Origin: Deltaproteobacteria bacterium
GTDB taxonomy: Bacteria; Myxococcota; Myxococcia; Myxococcales; 40CM-4-68-19
Direction of reading: 5' to 3'
Length of the DNA stretch: 64,000 bases
Assembly: GCA_005879315.1 (NCBI GenBank)
Contig: VBLC01000037.1
Location: 105,785-169,784, forward strand
The notes under the pieces were generated by a model. It searched no databases. It was given only the letters and a program-made list of their open reading frames with translations, and was not told the DNA's origin. The translations under genes and the position numbers were made by a program. Shown here piece by piece: positions 48,007-57,361 of the stretch (positions within the stretch are counted from its first letter, which is position 1; the number at the start of each line of letters is the position of its first letter).

Positions 48007-48648
48007 GTGGAGCACCGCTACATCGCCGTGGAAGGCCCCATCGGCGTCGGGAAGACCGCGCTCACGCGCGCGCTGAGCAAGCGGTTCGGGGGCCGCTCCG
48101 TCTTCGAGATCGTCGAGGAGAATCCCTTCCTCGCCAGCTTCTACCAGGACCGCGCCAAGTACGCCTTCCAGACCCAGCTCTTCTTCCTGCTCTCGCGCTA
48201 CCGGCAGCAGCAGGAGCTGTTCCAGCAGGATCTCTTCAACCAGATCACGGTCGCCGACTACCTCTTCGCCAAGGACCGCATCTTCGCCAGCATCACCCTC
48301 GATCCAAACGAGCTGGCCTTGTACGAGCGGGTCTACCAGCACCTCGGCCCGCGGGTGATGAAGCCCGACCTGGTCATTTATCTACAATCGCGCGTCGAAG
48401 TGCTGCTCGCGCGCATCCGGAAGCGCGGCCGCGAGTTCGAGCGGAAGTTCGACGCGGATTACCTCGCCGAGCTTGCCCGCACTTACGGCGATTTCTTCCA
48501 TCGCTATCAGGAGACTCCTCTCCTGGTCATCAACACCAGCGACATCGACTTCGTCGAGAGCGAGGCCGATTTCGAAGACCTGGTCCGGGTGCTCTCGCGC
48601 ATCACGCACGGCACGCATTACTACCAACCTCTCGGCACCCGCCTCTGA
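48007..48648 (+). CDS. Deoxynucleoside kinase
   Basis: This 213-residue P-loop kinase phosphorylates deoxynucleosides for salvage. The loop is EGPIGVGKTAL (residues 9-19), followed by the typical ENPFLASFYQD and TQLFFLLSRYRQQ segments. A GTG at 48007 starts it. Family members act on deoxyadenosine, deoxyguanosine or pyrimidine deoxynucleosides; the specificity is not obvious here. The family fit is good. Confidence 0.9.
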   Translation: MEHRYIAVEGPIGVGKTALTRALSKRFGGRSVFEIVEENPFLASFYQDRAKYAFQTQLFFLLSRYRQQQELFQQDLFNQITVADYLFAKDRIFASITLDPNELALYERVYQHLGPRVMKPDLVIYLQSRVEVLLARIRKRGREFERKFDADYLAELARTYGDFFHRYQETPLLVINTSDIDFVESEADFEDLVRVLSRITHGTHYYQPLGTRL

Positions 48649-48778
48649 CGAGTGGTCGCCTGCTCCAGGCGATGTTATTGTTCCCCGGGTAGGGTTCTGT
48701 CTCGAGGCGGGCTGTCCGGCGCTCAACCTTTTGCGGGTGGGCGACCAGGCAGAAAGGCACCGGCGAGGGACCAAAACC

Positions 48779-48787
48779 AGGAGGTGA
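48779..48787 (+). promoter_or_regulatory. Strong ribosome-binding site deciding a TTG start for panB
   Basis: AGGAGGTGA is complementary over nine bases to the 3' end of 16S rRNA. It sits three bases before the TTG used as the panB start at 48791. A near-maximal Shine-Dalgarno sequence probably offsets the poor start codon. Confidence 0.75.
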
Positions 48788-48790
48788 ACC

Positions 48791-49636
48791 TTGAAAAAGG
48801 TCACCATCAATACGCTGCGGAAGATGAAGCAGGCCGGCGAGCGCATCACCATGCTCACCGCCTACGACGCGACCTTCGCCCGCCTTTTCGACAGCGCCGG
48901 AATCGAGGTGCTGCTCGTCGGCGATTCCTTGGGAATGGTCATCCAGGGCCACGGCACGACCCTGCCGGTGACGATGGACCAGATGGTCTATCACTGCGCC
49001 AACGTGGCGCGGACCGCCGAGACGGCGCACCTGGTCGGCGACATGCCCTTCGGCAGTTACCAGGCCAGCCCCGAGGAGGCGGTGAAGAATGCCGTGCGCC
49101 TCGTCGCCGAAGGCCACATGGAAGCCGTCAAGCTCGAGGGCGGCGCCGAATACGCGGAGGTCATCTCGCGCATCGTCCGCGCCGGCGTTCCGGTGATGGG
49201 CCACATCGGCCTCACCCCGCAGTCGGTGCACAAGCTGGGCGGTTACGTCCTGCAGGGCCGAACCGAGCAGAAAGCCCAGAAGCTGCTCTCCGACGCCAAG
49301 GCGGTGGAGGAGGCCGGCTGCTACTCGCTCGTCCTCGAGATGATGCCGGCGGAGCTGAGCGCCGAGATCTCCCGGAGCGTCTCCATGCCCGTCATCGGCA
49401 TCGGCGCGGGCGCGGGCTGCGACGGACAGGTGCTGGTGTGCTACGACCTGCTCGGCATGAACCCGGACTTCTCGCCGCGCTTCGTGAAGAAGTATCTCGA
49501 GCTGGGCGTGGCCATCCGCGACGCCGCACTGCGCTTCAAGGACGAGGTCAAGCACGGCGAGTTCCCGGCGGCGGAGCACTCCTTCACCGCCGAAGCGCCC
49601 AAGCCCGTGCAGCTTTATTCAGTCCCCGGCAAATGA
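48791..49636 (+). CDS. panB: Ketopantoate hydroxymethyltransferase
   Basis: PanB adds a hydroxymethyl group from methylene-tetrahydrofolate to ketoisovalerate, the first step of pantothenate synthesis. The 281-residue product holds the [25 protein letters not shown] region with its metal-binding Asp residues, and [15 protein letters not shown]. The start is TTG at 48791, supported by a strong ribosome-binding site. Its stop overlaps panC (ATGA), so pantoate and pantothenate synthesis are coupled. Confidence 0.96.
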   Translation: MKKVTINTLRKMKQAGERITMLTAYDATFARLFDSAGIEVLLVGDSLGMVIQGHGTTLPVTMDQMVYHCANVARTAETAHLVGDMPFGSYQASPEEAVKNAVRLVAEGHMEAVKLEGGAEYAEVISRIVRAGVPVMGHIGLTPQSVHKLGGYVLQGRTEQKAQKLLSDAKAVEEAGCYSLVLEMMPAELSAEISRSVSMPVIGIGAGAGCDGQVLVCYDLLGMNPDFSPRFVKKYLELGVAIRDAALRFKDEVKHGEFPAAEHSFTAEAPKPVQLYSVPGK

Positions 49637-50487
49637 ACGTCGCCGTCGTCACCAGCGCCCACGATTTCCGCCGCGCCTGTCAGGAAGCGCGGGTCGACGG
49701 AGAGCTGGCGCTGGTGCCGACGATGGGCTCCCTGCACGCCGGACATGAGTCGTTGATCAAGGCCGCCGCGCAGTGGGCCCCCACCGTCGCCGTGACCATC
49801 TTCGTCAACCCCTCGCAGTTCGGCCCCGGCGAGGACCTCGCCAGCTACCCGCGCGAGAGGGCCGGCGACCTGCGCAAGTGCGAGGAGTCGGGCGCCACCT
49901 TCGTCTTCGCGCCCGAGACGCCCGCCGAGATGTATCCGCCCGGATTCCAGACCTGGGTCGAGCCGGGCCCGCTGGCGCGACCCCTGTGCGGAGAGAGGCG
50001 GCCGGGACACTTTCGCGGCGTCTGCACCATCGTCGCCAAGCTCTTCGCTCTCAGCCGCGCCGACGCGGCCTTCTTCGGGGAGAAGGATTACCAGCAGCTT
50101 CTCGTCATCCAGCGGATGGCGCTGGATCTCAATTTCGGGATCGAAGTGATCGGCCGCCCCACCGTGCGCGAGGCCGACGGGCTGGCGATCTCCTCGCGCA
50201 ACTCCTATCTCAACCGCGAGGAACGCCAGCGCGCGACGGCGCTGTGGAAGGCGCTGCAGGCGGCGCGGCGGAAGTTCGCCGAAGGCGAGAGGGATCCGGC
50301 GAGTCTCGAGGAAGTCGCGCGCCAATCGCTCGAGGCCGAAGGAGTGCGCATCGACTATGCCGAAGTGCGGGATCCGGTCGATCTGGAGCGGCCCTCGCGC
50401 GCGGACGCGACCTCGCGCCTCTTCCTGGCCGCTTTCGTCGGCAAGACGCGCCTGATCGACAACGGCGAGCTCGGCGCGCCCAGGTGA
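49633..50487 (+). CDS. panC: Pantothenate synthetase
   Basis: PanC joins pantoate and beta-alanine with ATP to make pantothenate, the coenzyme A precursor. The 284-residue protein has [10 protein letters not shown] with the HxGH adenylate site, [13 protein letters not shown] and [10 protein letters not shown]. The ATG overlaps the panB stop and the smpB GTG overlaps its own stop, so three genes share ribosome traffic. No panD (aspartate decarboxylase) is in the window. Confidence 0.96.
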   Translation: MNVAVVTSAHDFRRACQEARVDGELALVPTMGSLHAGHESLIKAAAQWAPTVAVTIFVNPSQFGPGEDLASYPRERAGDLRKCEESGATFVFAPETPAEMYPPGFQTWVEPGPLARPLCGERRPGHFRGVCTIVAKLFALSRADAAFFGEKDYQQLLVIQRMALDLNFGIEVIGRPTVREADGLAISSRNSYLNREERQRATALWKALQAARRKFAEGERDPASLEEVARQSLEAEGVRIDYAEVRDPVDLERPSRADATSRLFLAAFVGKTRLIDNGELGAPR

Positions 50488-50939
50488 CCGGGCACCTCAA
50501 GGTCATCACCATCAACCGGCGCGCGCGCTTCGACTACCACGTCGAGGACAAGGTCGAGGCAGGGATCGTCCTCACCGGCACGGAGGTGAAGAGCCTGCGC
50601 GAGGGAAGCGCGCAGCTGTCAGACTCCTATGCGATCGGAAAGAATGGGGAGCTCTGGCTCTTCAATGCGCAGATTTCGCCCTACAAGCCAGCCGGGCCGC
50701 TCGCCAACCATGATCCGAAGCGGAGCCGCAAGCTCCTCCTGCACCGGCGCGAGATCGACAAGCTCTCCGAGGCGCAGCAGAAGGCCGGCTACGCGCTCAT
50801 CCCCTTGAGCATGTACTTCAAGGACGGCCGGGTGAAGATCGAGCTGGGCGTCTGCAAGGGGAAAACGGCCTACGACAAGCGCGACAGCATCGCCGAGCGC
50901 GAGGCGAAGCGCGAGATGGATCGGGCGAGGCGCAGATGA
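50484..50939 (+). CDS. smpB: SsrA-binding protein SmpB
   Basis: SmpB carries tmRNA into stalled ribosomes and mimics the missing codon-anticodon part. The 151-residue protein has the INRRARFDYHVEDKVEAGIVLTGTEVKS start and the basic C-terminal tail (KRDSIAEREAKREMDRARRR) that reads the empty mRNA channel. The GTG start overlaps the panC stop. ssrA, its RNA partner, is only 1.75 kb downstream, so both trans-translation parts lie in this window. Confidence 0.96.
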   Translation: MTGHLKVITINRRARFDYHVEDKVEAGIVLTGTEVKSLREGSAQLSDSYAIGKNGELWLFNAQISPYKPAGPLANHDPKRSRKLLLHRREIDKLSEAQQKAGYALIPLSMYFKDGRVKIELGVCKGKTAYDKRDSIAEREAKREMDRARRR

Positions 50940-51787
50940 AGGGCAAGATCGTCCTCGTCACCGGCGCGACTTCGGGCATCGGCAAGGTGGCGGCGGGCGA
51001 GCTGCGGCGCATGGGCGCGCGCGTCGTCGCCCTCGGCCGCGATCCGGCGAAGCTGGCCGCGCTCGAAGGCATGGAGACGCTGCAGTGCGATCTGGCAAGC
51101 CTGGCCGACATCCGCCGCGCCGCCTTCGAGTTCAAGCTGCGCTACAAGGCGCTGCACGTCCTGCTCAACAACGCCGGCTCCATCTTCCACAAGCGGCTCC
51201 TCAGCAAGGACGGCTACGAGATGACCTTCGCCGTCAATCACCTCGCTTATTTCCTCCTCGCCCAGGAGCTGCTCGATCTGCTCAGGACGAGCGCGCCCTC
51301 GCGCATCGTCAACGTCGCCTCGGAGGCGTCGCGGCCGCGGCCGGGCATGGTCGATCTCGCCGACCTGCAGAACACTCGCTGGCGCGGCGGCCGCGATGGC
51401 CTGCGCGCCTACGCTCGCTCGAAGCGGGAGAACCTGCTCTTCTCCTTCGAGCTGGCGCGCCGTCTGGAAGGGACGGGCGTGACGGTCAATGCCGTCCATC
51501 CCGGTCCGGTGAAGACAGGCTTCGCCATGCAGGCGGGATGGCTCGGCGCGGTCTGGAGGCTGATCGGGCCCTTCCTGCTCACGCCGGAGCAGGGAGCGCA
51601 GACCCTGATCTGGGCCTGCTCAGCGCCGGAACTGGAGGGCGTGACGGGAAAGTATTTCTACAAGAAGCGCGAGATCCGCGCGGTCCCGCAAGCCTACGAC
51701 CGCGAGCTGCAGAAGGCTCTGTGGAACGCGAGCGAGAAGCTGGTCAACCAGCCTTCACCAGCGTCGCAGACGCGGGCGCATCCGTGA
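50936..51787 (+). CDS. Short-chain dehydrogenase/reductase
   Basis: This 283-residue SDR has the TGATSGIG coenzyme motif (9-16), NNAGS, and the YARSK active-site Tyr-Lys. The layout resembles retinol dehydrogenase/WWOX-like members. The substrate is unknown. The ATG overlaps the smpB stop. Its 3' end overlaps the last 44 nt of the convergent minus-strand gene. Confidence 0.9.
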   Translation: MKGKIVLVTGATSGIGKVAAGELRRMGARVVALGRDPAKLAALEGMETLQCDLASLADIRRAAFEFKLRYKALHVLLNNAGSIFHKRLLSKDGYEMTFAVNHLAYFLLAQELLDLLRTSAPSRIVNVASEASRPRPGMVDLADLQNTRWRGGRDGLRAYARSKRENLLFSFELARRLEGTGVTVNAVHPGPVKTGFAMQAGWLGAVWRLIGPFLLTPEQGAQTLIWACSAPELEGVTGKYFYKKREIRAVPQAYDRELQKALWNASEKLVNQPSPASQTRAHP

Positions 51788-52562
51788 CTCGCCCGGCCAC
51801 CTCGAGATAGCGCGACCAGACCGACATCAGCGCCTGCACCAGCCCGGCCTCTTCGGTATAGAAGGCGTACTCGGTGAGCTGATCGCCGCCGAAGCTGGGG
51901 ATGGCGAAGATCGCCTTCTCGCTGTCGATGATCCAGAGATAGACGGGCATCAGCCCGTGGTACTCCCAGCGATCGGCGAAGCGCAGGTCCGAGCCGAGCG
52001 CCCGCGTCTGGCGCGAGGCCATCTCTTCGAGGAACTGGGGCCGCAGATCGGAGACGTGGCAGTTCTCCAGTTCCTCGTAGAGCCGCCGGCTCTTGACGAA
52101 TCCGCCGCGGCGCACGTAGTCCTTCCAGCGCGACTCGGGGAAGCGATCGAGCATCGCCCGCTCTCGCGCGGCGGCGTCGAGGCAGAGAACCTGGATGCCG
52201 AGCGGATGTCCGCGGCGCACCCGGTCGGCCTTGCGGTTCTCCAGCGCCTTCACGTAGGAGGCGAAGCGGCCGCGGTCGGACCAGGCGCCGTGGCCGGGAA
52301 AGTCGGTGGCGATGAAGATCGTCTCGCGCGCCTCCGAGATGAGCCGCTCGACCTCGGTCATGTACGCGGGGAAAGCGCCGATCTCCTTGGTGGTCAGATG
52401 ATCGAAGATGGCTCGCAGGTCTCGTGTCAGCTTCCGGCCGCCCCGGATGGAGAAGACGGCGGAGATGGAACCCAAAACCGCCATCAGCAGGCCGAGCAGC
52501 TCGAAGGGAGTGCGATGGAGCAGCCAGAATTGATACGCCTCGCGGATCCAGCCGAGAAACAT
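51744..52562 (-). CDS. Membrane-anchored protein of unknown function, PLD-like region
   Basis: This 272-residue protein has one N-terminal membrane helix (LLGLLMAVLGSISAVFSI) and a cytoplasmic-type domain with ETIFIATDFPGHGAWSD and GLMPVYLWIIDSEKAIFAIPSFGG. The second pattern resembles the sensing part of phospholipase D-like folds, but no HKD motif is seen, so catalysis is doubtful. GAGGAGG precedes the ATG at 52562. It converges with the SDR gene, overlapping it by 44 nt. Confidence 0.75.
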   Translation of the reverse strand: MFLGWIREAYQFWLLHRTPFELLGLLMAVLGSISAVFSIRGGRKLTRDLRAIFDHLTTKEIGAFPAYMTEVERLISEARETIFIATDFPGHGAWSDRGRFASYVKALENRKADRVRRGHPLGIQVLCLDAAARERAMLDRFPESRWKDYVRRGGFVKSRRLYEELENCHVSDLRPQFLEEMASRQTRALGSDLRFADRWEYHGLMPVYLWIIDSEKAIFAIPSFGGDQLTEYAFYTEEAGLVQALMSVWSRYLEVAGRVTDAPASATLVKAG

Positions 52563-52639
52563 TGCCCCTCCTCGGCGCAAGCCTATCAGGCAACGGGGCG
52601 GTCGCCCATGTGGGTGTGGGCGGGCAGGATGGCACTTGC

Positions 52640-52667
52640 TTGACCACGCCGGCCGGGCGGTTATCTT
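52640..52667 (+). promoter_or_regulatory. Candidate promoter for ssrA
   Basis: TTGACC at 52640-52645 and TATCTT at 52662-52667 form sigma-70-like boxes 16 bp apart. They precede the mature tmRNA 5' end by 20 bp, room for a short leader that RNase P would remove. Confidence 0.5.
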
Positions 52668-52686
52668 CTTGCCACGGTCCGTCAAT

Positions 52687-53049
52687 GGGGGCGAACCGGT
52701 TTCGACGAGGGCAACGAGCCTTTCGGCGCATGCAGGGGACGCACGCTCCTCTTTAAAAAGCGGGCAACGTAACAAACGCCAACGACAACGTTGAGCTCGC
52801 GCTCGCCGCCTAAAGCGGCTTAAGCGCGCGGGACCTCCGGAGCCCAGCCCATGGCGCCGGATAGTCCCGCCAAAAAAGTGGGCTGGCCAGGGACTCGGCC
52901 CCGAGAGCCCCCGGCGAGATCTTTCGGGGATGGTCCGGCGGGAAGAGTGCCCGTGTTCGTCCCGCCGGATGACGACAAATCACGGGACAAGCATGTAGGG
53001 CCAGAAAGGGGAGTGCTTTCGGACGCGGGTTCGATTCCCGCCGCCTCCA
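52687..53049 (+). ncRNA. ssrA: Transfer-messenger RNA (tmRNA)
   Basis: tmRNA rescues stalled ribosomes with SmpB by tagging the unfinished protein for proteolysis. The 5' end GGGGGCG (52687-52693) pairs with CGCCTCC (53042-53048), with one G-U pair. The conserved GGUUUCGAC follows the 5' strand and the T-loop GGTTCGATTCC lies near the 3' end. The tag frame (52780-52815) encodes ANDNVELALAA and a UAA stop. CCA is not encoded after the discriminator A, so it must be added. The 3' end is also an integration site. Confidence 0.97.
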
Positions 53050-53052
53050 CTT
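53029..53052 (+). repeat. Left attachment repeat in the ssrA 3' end
   Basis: These 24 bp, including TTCGATTCCCGCCGCCTCC, recur perfectly at 59588-59611. They cover the T-loop and acceptor strand of tmRNA, the classical target of island integrases. The intact ssrA sits on the left, so the gene survived insertion. Confidence 0.85.
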
Positions 53053-53143
53053 TTCTCAATAACTACAAGGGCTTGCTGCGTAAGCGTCCGCCACGGTAAC
53101 CCCGCGTCCAAATGACTTGCATACGGCAGGCAACCGGACCGCT

Positions 53144-55570
53144 TTAAGGCGTGCGCGCCGTCATCACATCGAGGTCGCCGCGCACGACCTGGAACGTCGG
53201 TTCCGCGCCCACGCGCTTCACGGTGATCGCGACCGGCGCACCGATGGGGCCACGAATGAGTTCTGAAGCGTCGCCGGCCGCCTCGACGGGTTCGCCGTTC
53301 ACGGCGACGATGATGTCGCCACCGCGCAGACCAGCGACGGCTGCCGGGCTGCCCGGCAGGACGTGATCGATCGCCGCCTCCGCCGTGCCGTTCTGCGCCC
53401 ACGACACGCCAATCCCGCCGATCGACGCGACGCGCTCCAGCGCGATGTCGCCAAGGTTGACCGGATCGGTTCTGACGAGTACGGCGACATCCGTGACTTG
53501 TAGCTCGCGCCCCACAAGTCGAGCGTATGCGAGCCCGGCGGCAACTTGATGGCCAGCGCGCCGGTCACAACCCGACTGGACAAAGTCTCGCCCGTGACCA
53601 TTACCCATGCCTCGGCCACCGGCTGACCCGTTGCGCGATCCACCAGCCGGCCGGTGACGGGGACCTCGGCCGCGAGGCGCACCTCCACCTCCGTCGTCTG
53701 GCCGGGCGCCAACGCCAGCTCGACGGTGGCTGCGTACCCCCTTGCCGGACGCGCAGAACCGAGGGTACCGGCGCCAGATCGGTTAGCGTGAACTGGTCGC
53801 CTTGGAACTGAACCCACGATGAGCTTTCGGTCGGTCCGGCCAGCTCGTGAGGCTCGACCAGCGCCTCGTAACTCCCGCCGGCAAAGCCGATCGCGTGGCT
53901 CACCACCGTCGCCGCAGGCTGGAGCTGCACGGTCACTTCGGCGCCGACCTTCACGCCTTGGACCGCTCCGAAGCTGCCGCCGGCACGCGCCACGACCATT
54001 ACGGGGTCCTGATCATCGCCGCGACCGAACACCTGGACCTCGAACCGGCCGTCCTCCCCGGTGATCGCAGACCCGGGCTCCCTGTCCGCGAAGAAGACCA
54101 GCACGCCGAACGAGCCGCCCCGGCGAATACCAACCCACGCTCCACGCTCAGGCCGGCCGGCGGCGTCGAGGACGACGCCGGTGATACTACGCTGCTCGGA
54201 CGTTGGAGGCTCGGCTGCCAGCTCGATGTTCAACCCCGAGGTGGTCCGCGCGCGAACAGTGCTCCGCTGGGTCTTCTCATGGCGTCGCGTGAGGCGGTCA
54301 CCTCGTAGACGCCGGGGAGCAGCTTGGCGCGGTAGTGCCCGTCCGCATCCGTCGTCACCTCGCCAGCCCTGTCCGCCCTGGCTCTCGAATAGAACTCCAC
54401 GCGCACAGAGGAGGCGGGCGCTCCTGAAGGCAGCGTCACGATACCCGCGAGCTGGCCCGTCACGGGCAGCGTGAAGTCGGCGTGTGCGGTCGAGCCGGGC
54501 GTCACGTCCACGCGACGGTCGATGTGGCCCAGCGCATCCGCGTGGCCGCCAGCAACCGTAATCCGATCGGGCCGCACGCCATCTATGCGATAGTGCCCGT
54601 CTGCGCTGCTGCGCGCCTCAAGGCGCTGGCCCCGCCAGTCCCAGGTCGAGACGACGGCGCCGTCGATCGCTACGCCTTGCTCGTCCTTCACGACGCCCTC
54701 GATCGCTCCCAGCCGCTTCAGCTTGAGCGGCACTTCCAGACGCTGGCCGGCTTCGAGCGCGAGCCGGAATTCAGCACCGTCCATGAACCCCGGCGCCGAC
54801 GCCTCGACGCTGTAGATGCCTGGGGCGAGCGGGGCGATAGCGAACGCTCCCTCCGCGTCCGCTACTGCCATGGCTACGATGCGCCCCCACAAGTCCTCGC
54901 GCATTCGCAAACCGCCGGCCGAGAGACGCGCGGCAACCTGCGCGCCGGCTACCCGCGAGCCGTCGTCGGCGGACACGACGCCGACGAACGAGGCTGCGAG
55001 CGAGAGGCGAATGACCACGCCATCGGCCGTTTGACCACGCGCGACCGTGACGCCGGTCGCCATCGCACCGGCAGCGCCGCCGAGTTGGGCGACGAGTCGG
55101 TGTACGCCGGGCTTCACGTCAAGCAGGAAGGCGCCGTCGCCACTCGTTGAGGTGACCGCATCGGTTCCGATCGCCTTCACGTCGGCCCCGGCGACCGCTC
55201 GGCCATCTGCGAACAGAACGCGGCCGGCGATGTAGCCGGCATCGGGTCCGTCATCTTCGGCCACATTCGGACTAACAGCTTGCTGGTGGCCGCGCGGCCC
55301 AATGGACCCGGACACGGCGCTGGACTCTCGGCCTCGCGAAGTGGCGCGAAGCGAGCCCGGGTTCTCTCCCATGCCGGGAGCAGCGCTTGGATGCCCGCTG
55401 ACGCGCGCGATCGCAAATACGAGGACGACGCCGGCGGCGATCAGTATGGTTCGCGCTGCAGTTCGCACCAAAGCCCTCGCAGCAGCCGATTTGAACCGCA
55501 ATTGCGCCGACAGTCCATCGACGCCGCACAGCGCTGTCGCGCATGAGCAATGTTGGATGCCGAGGTACAC
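53144..55570 (-). pseudogene. Frameshifted carboxypeptidase-regulatory-like repeat/PDZ membrane protein
   Basis: One long gene is broken into four frames. The first piece (55570 to 54230) has a membrane helix (AARTILIAAGVVLVFAIA) and several beta-sandwich repeats of carboxypeptidase-regulatory type (such as GVVKDEQGVAIDGAVVS and GIVTLPSGAPASSVRVEF). The later pieces (54233 to about 53760, about 53745 to 53520, about 53515 to 53144) continue the same protein and end in a PDZ domain (GGIGVSWA, VLPGSPAAVAGLRGGDIIVAVNG). The shifts lie near 54245 in a CG run, near 53746 in a run of five C and near 53518 in a run of four C. They may be decay or sequencing error. The start is uncertain. Confidence 0.8.
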
Positions 55571-56201
55571 TGTGGACGTGAGTAAAGAACGTTTGGCTTC
55601 GGCCGGTCAGCGACGCCAAAGGACGCCGGCCGTATTCGGGAACGTGATCGCGTCCCGCTCCTACATTTGGATTCCGCCCGTTGGCCGGCCTCGTCCTGTT
55701 GCGCTTGAAATCGGCACCCCCGCTCGCATCAGCGAGGCTGAATGGATCTGCCCGTTCCGGGTCTCGGGCCTGCCCAAGGCGATCGAAACAGCGGCGCACG
55801 GGAGCGACGCGGTGCAGGCGCTGGAACTGGCGCTGGTGGGTGCTGCCGCACTCCTGTCGCGGTCGCCGCAGTTCCGAGCCGGCCAGATCGAGATGTGGAA
55901 CAAGCCGGTGAAGAACGCGGCCGAGCTGTTCCTGCCGCTGCCGATGAACTCGCTTCAGGGCGCGCTGGAGAACTTGCGGGGCTACCTGGAACGGCAGCAG
56001 AAGAAGGAGCGTAAGACGAAGCGGGACTGGTTTGACCCCGAGTGGCGGCGCGCGCTGCTGTCGATGATGCGTGAGATCAGTGGCGACCTCGCCACGCTCG
56101 CCGCGCACCTGCCGATCCGGCACCAAACAGTTCATGCAACGGGGACGACGATGGGTGGCAAGCGCCGTCGTTCTGGACGTGCTCGGGGTAGGGGACCGTG
56201 A
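55557..56201 (+). CDS. DUF6968-like protein, first gene of a two-gene module
   Basis: This 214-residue protein has a domain at about 35-120 (VIASRSYIWIPPV, then LEIGTPARISEAEWICPFRVSGL and GSDAVQALELALVGAAALL) that matches the pattern I associate with DUF6968, a family of unknown function. The C-terminal half is helical, Arg/Lys-rich and ends in a basic tail. It overlaps the HNH gene by GTGA (56198-56201), so the two are translated together. Possible starts are ATG 55557 or GTG 55578. It sits in the ssrA island beside a divergent broken gene. Confidence 0.7.
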   Translation: MPRYTVDVSKERLASAGQRRQRTPAVFGNVIASRSYIWIPPVGRPRPVALEIGTPARISEAEWICPFRVSGLPKAIETAAHGSDAVQALELALVGAAALLSRSPQFRAGQIEMWNKPVKNAAELFLPLPMNSLQGALENLRGYLERQQKKERKTKRDWFDPEWRRALLSMMREISGDLATLAAHLPIRHQTVHATGTTMGGKRRRSGRARGRGP

Positions 56202-57313
56202 TGCCGCCGCAGTTCTGCATCTACCGCCGCGAACCGCTTGGCCCCGAGACAGTCCGCGCTCACATCATCCCGCAGTGTCTCGGCGGGAGGCTCCACTCGC
56301 GCACCATCTGCTGCAACGATTGCAACAACGCGATCAGCCCGCTCGAAAACGACTTGTGCAAGGCGCTCCGTGCGCCCAGCGCGGCGCTTCGAGCGCGCGA
56401 CGCCGAGAATCAGCCGATCCGCGCGGAGATGGAGGCCGACGGCAAGACCTACGACTACGCTGATGGCCTCGGGAATCAACGCCTCCCGGCGCCGAAATAC
56501 GAGGACGGCGAGTTGGTCTTTCCGCTCCCGGGCGACGCCGACAAGCTGGCCGAGGTGATCGCGTACCAGCTTTGGTCCCACCACAAGAAGCCTGCCGCGC
56601 TGGACACCGACACGATTCGGATCGAGCCCGACCGGACCTTTCACATCAAGCCGCACCCCCCTGAGCGGAAAATGCTGTTCTCCGAGCTGAAGGTGGGTAC
56701 GGACGCGCACATGCGCGTCGTGGTGAAGATGGCGCTGGAACTGCTCGCATACGTTCGCCCCGATGACGCCCGCCGCTGGGATGTGCTGCGGCCGGCTCGC
56801 CTGTACGTCCGCGACGGGGTAGACGACGGGAAGCTGCCTGCGCGTTTTGACGCGTCGGATGGCGCGGGCCTGTTCCGTGCGGATGAGGTGCCGCAGCTCG
56901 CGCACGCGGTCGAGGTCTGGACCCACCGCCAGAACCTGCACTACCGCGTGACGTTCTTCGGCGGGCTGCACATCACCGGCTCGCTCTCGACACGCTGGAA
57001 CGGGCCGGCGTTCTCGATCGGGCACGCGCTAGACCCGCAGCAGCCGAGCCGCAACGTGACCAAAAATACCGAGTCGGATGGGCCAGCCCTCGGCGTGTAT
57101 CACCCCGAAGTCAAGAAGCAGGCATGGGACAAGTTCGAGGAGTGGTTCATGGCGCGGACGTTGGAAATTTCCAAGGAGGTCACGTCGCGCCCGTGGCAAG
57201 CGCCAGGAGAGCCAGACCTCGCTGCGCTGCGCCCGGTGATCGAGGAGAAGTTCGCGGCCCTGCTCAAGCGGAAGCGGCAGCCGCGCCCGAAGAAGCGCAA
57301 GCCGAAGGCATGA
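56201..57313 (+). CDS. HNH-endonuclease-like protein
   Basis: This 370-residue protein has an N-terminal HNH-type region: CIYRREPLGPETVRAHIIPQCLGG, then CCNDCNNAISPLEN. The His of AHIIP and the Asn of CNN are the expected catalytic elements. The first zinc pair is half lost (CIYR instead of CxxC), so metal binding may be altered. The rest (about 70-340) is an alpha/beta body without a family I can name, and a strongly basic tail follows. It is the second gene of the DUF6968-like pair. Restriction or phage defence is a reasonable guess from the island setting, not shown. Confidence 0.75.
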   Translation: MPPQFCIYRREPLGPETVRAHIIPQCLGGRLHSRTICCNDCNNAISPLENDLCKALRAPSAALRARDAENQPIRAEMEADGKTYDYADGLGNQRLPAPKYEDGELVFPLPGDADKLAEVIAYQLWSHHKKPAALDTDTIRIEPDRTFHIKPHPPERKMLFSELKVGTDAHMRVVVKMALELLAYVRPDDARRWDVLRPARLYVRDGVDDGKLPARFDASDGAGLFRADEVPQLAHAVEVWTHRQNLHYRVTFFGGLHITGSLSTRWNGPAFSIGHALDPQQPSRNVTKNTESDGPALGVYHPEVKKQAWDKFEEWFMARTLEISKEVTSRPWQAPGEPDLAALRPVIEEKFAALLKRKRQPRPKKRKPKA

Positions 57314-57361
57314 CGGGCTAGGTATGCTATCCCATGGTCCGACTGGAACAGCGGAGGAACG

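Noticed and set aside
52820..53402. Minus-strand frames over tmRNA that read EAAGIEPASESTPLSGP and GGGGNRTRVRKHSPFWPYM
   Set aside because: These are antisense to ssrA. The same peptides are a familiar false annotation at tmRNA 3' ends.
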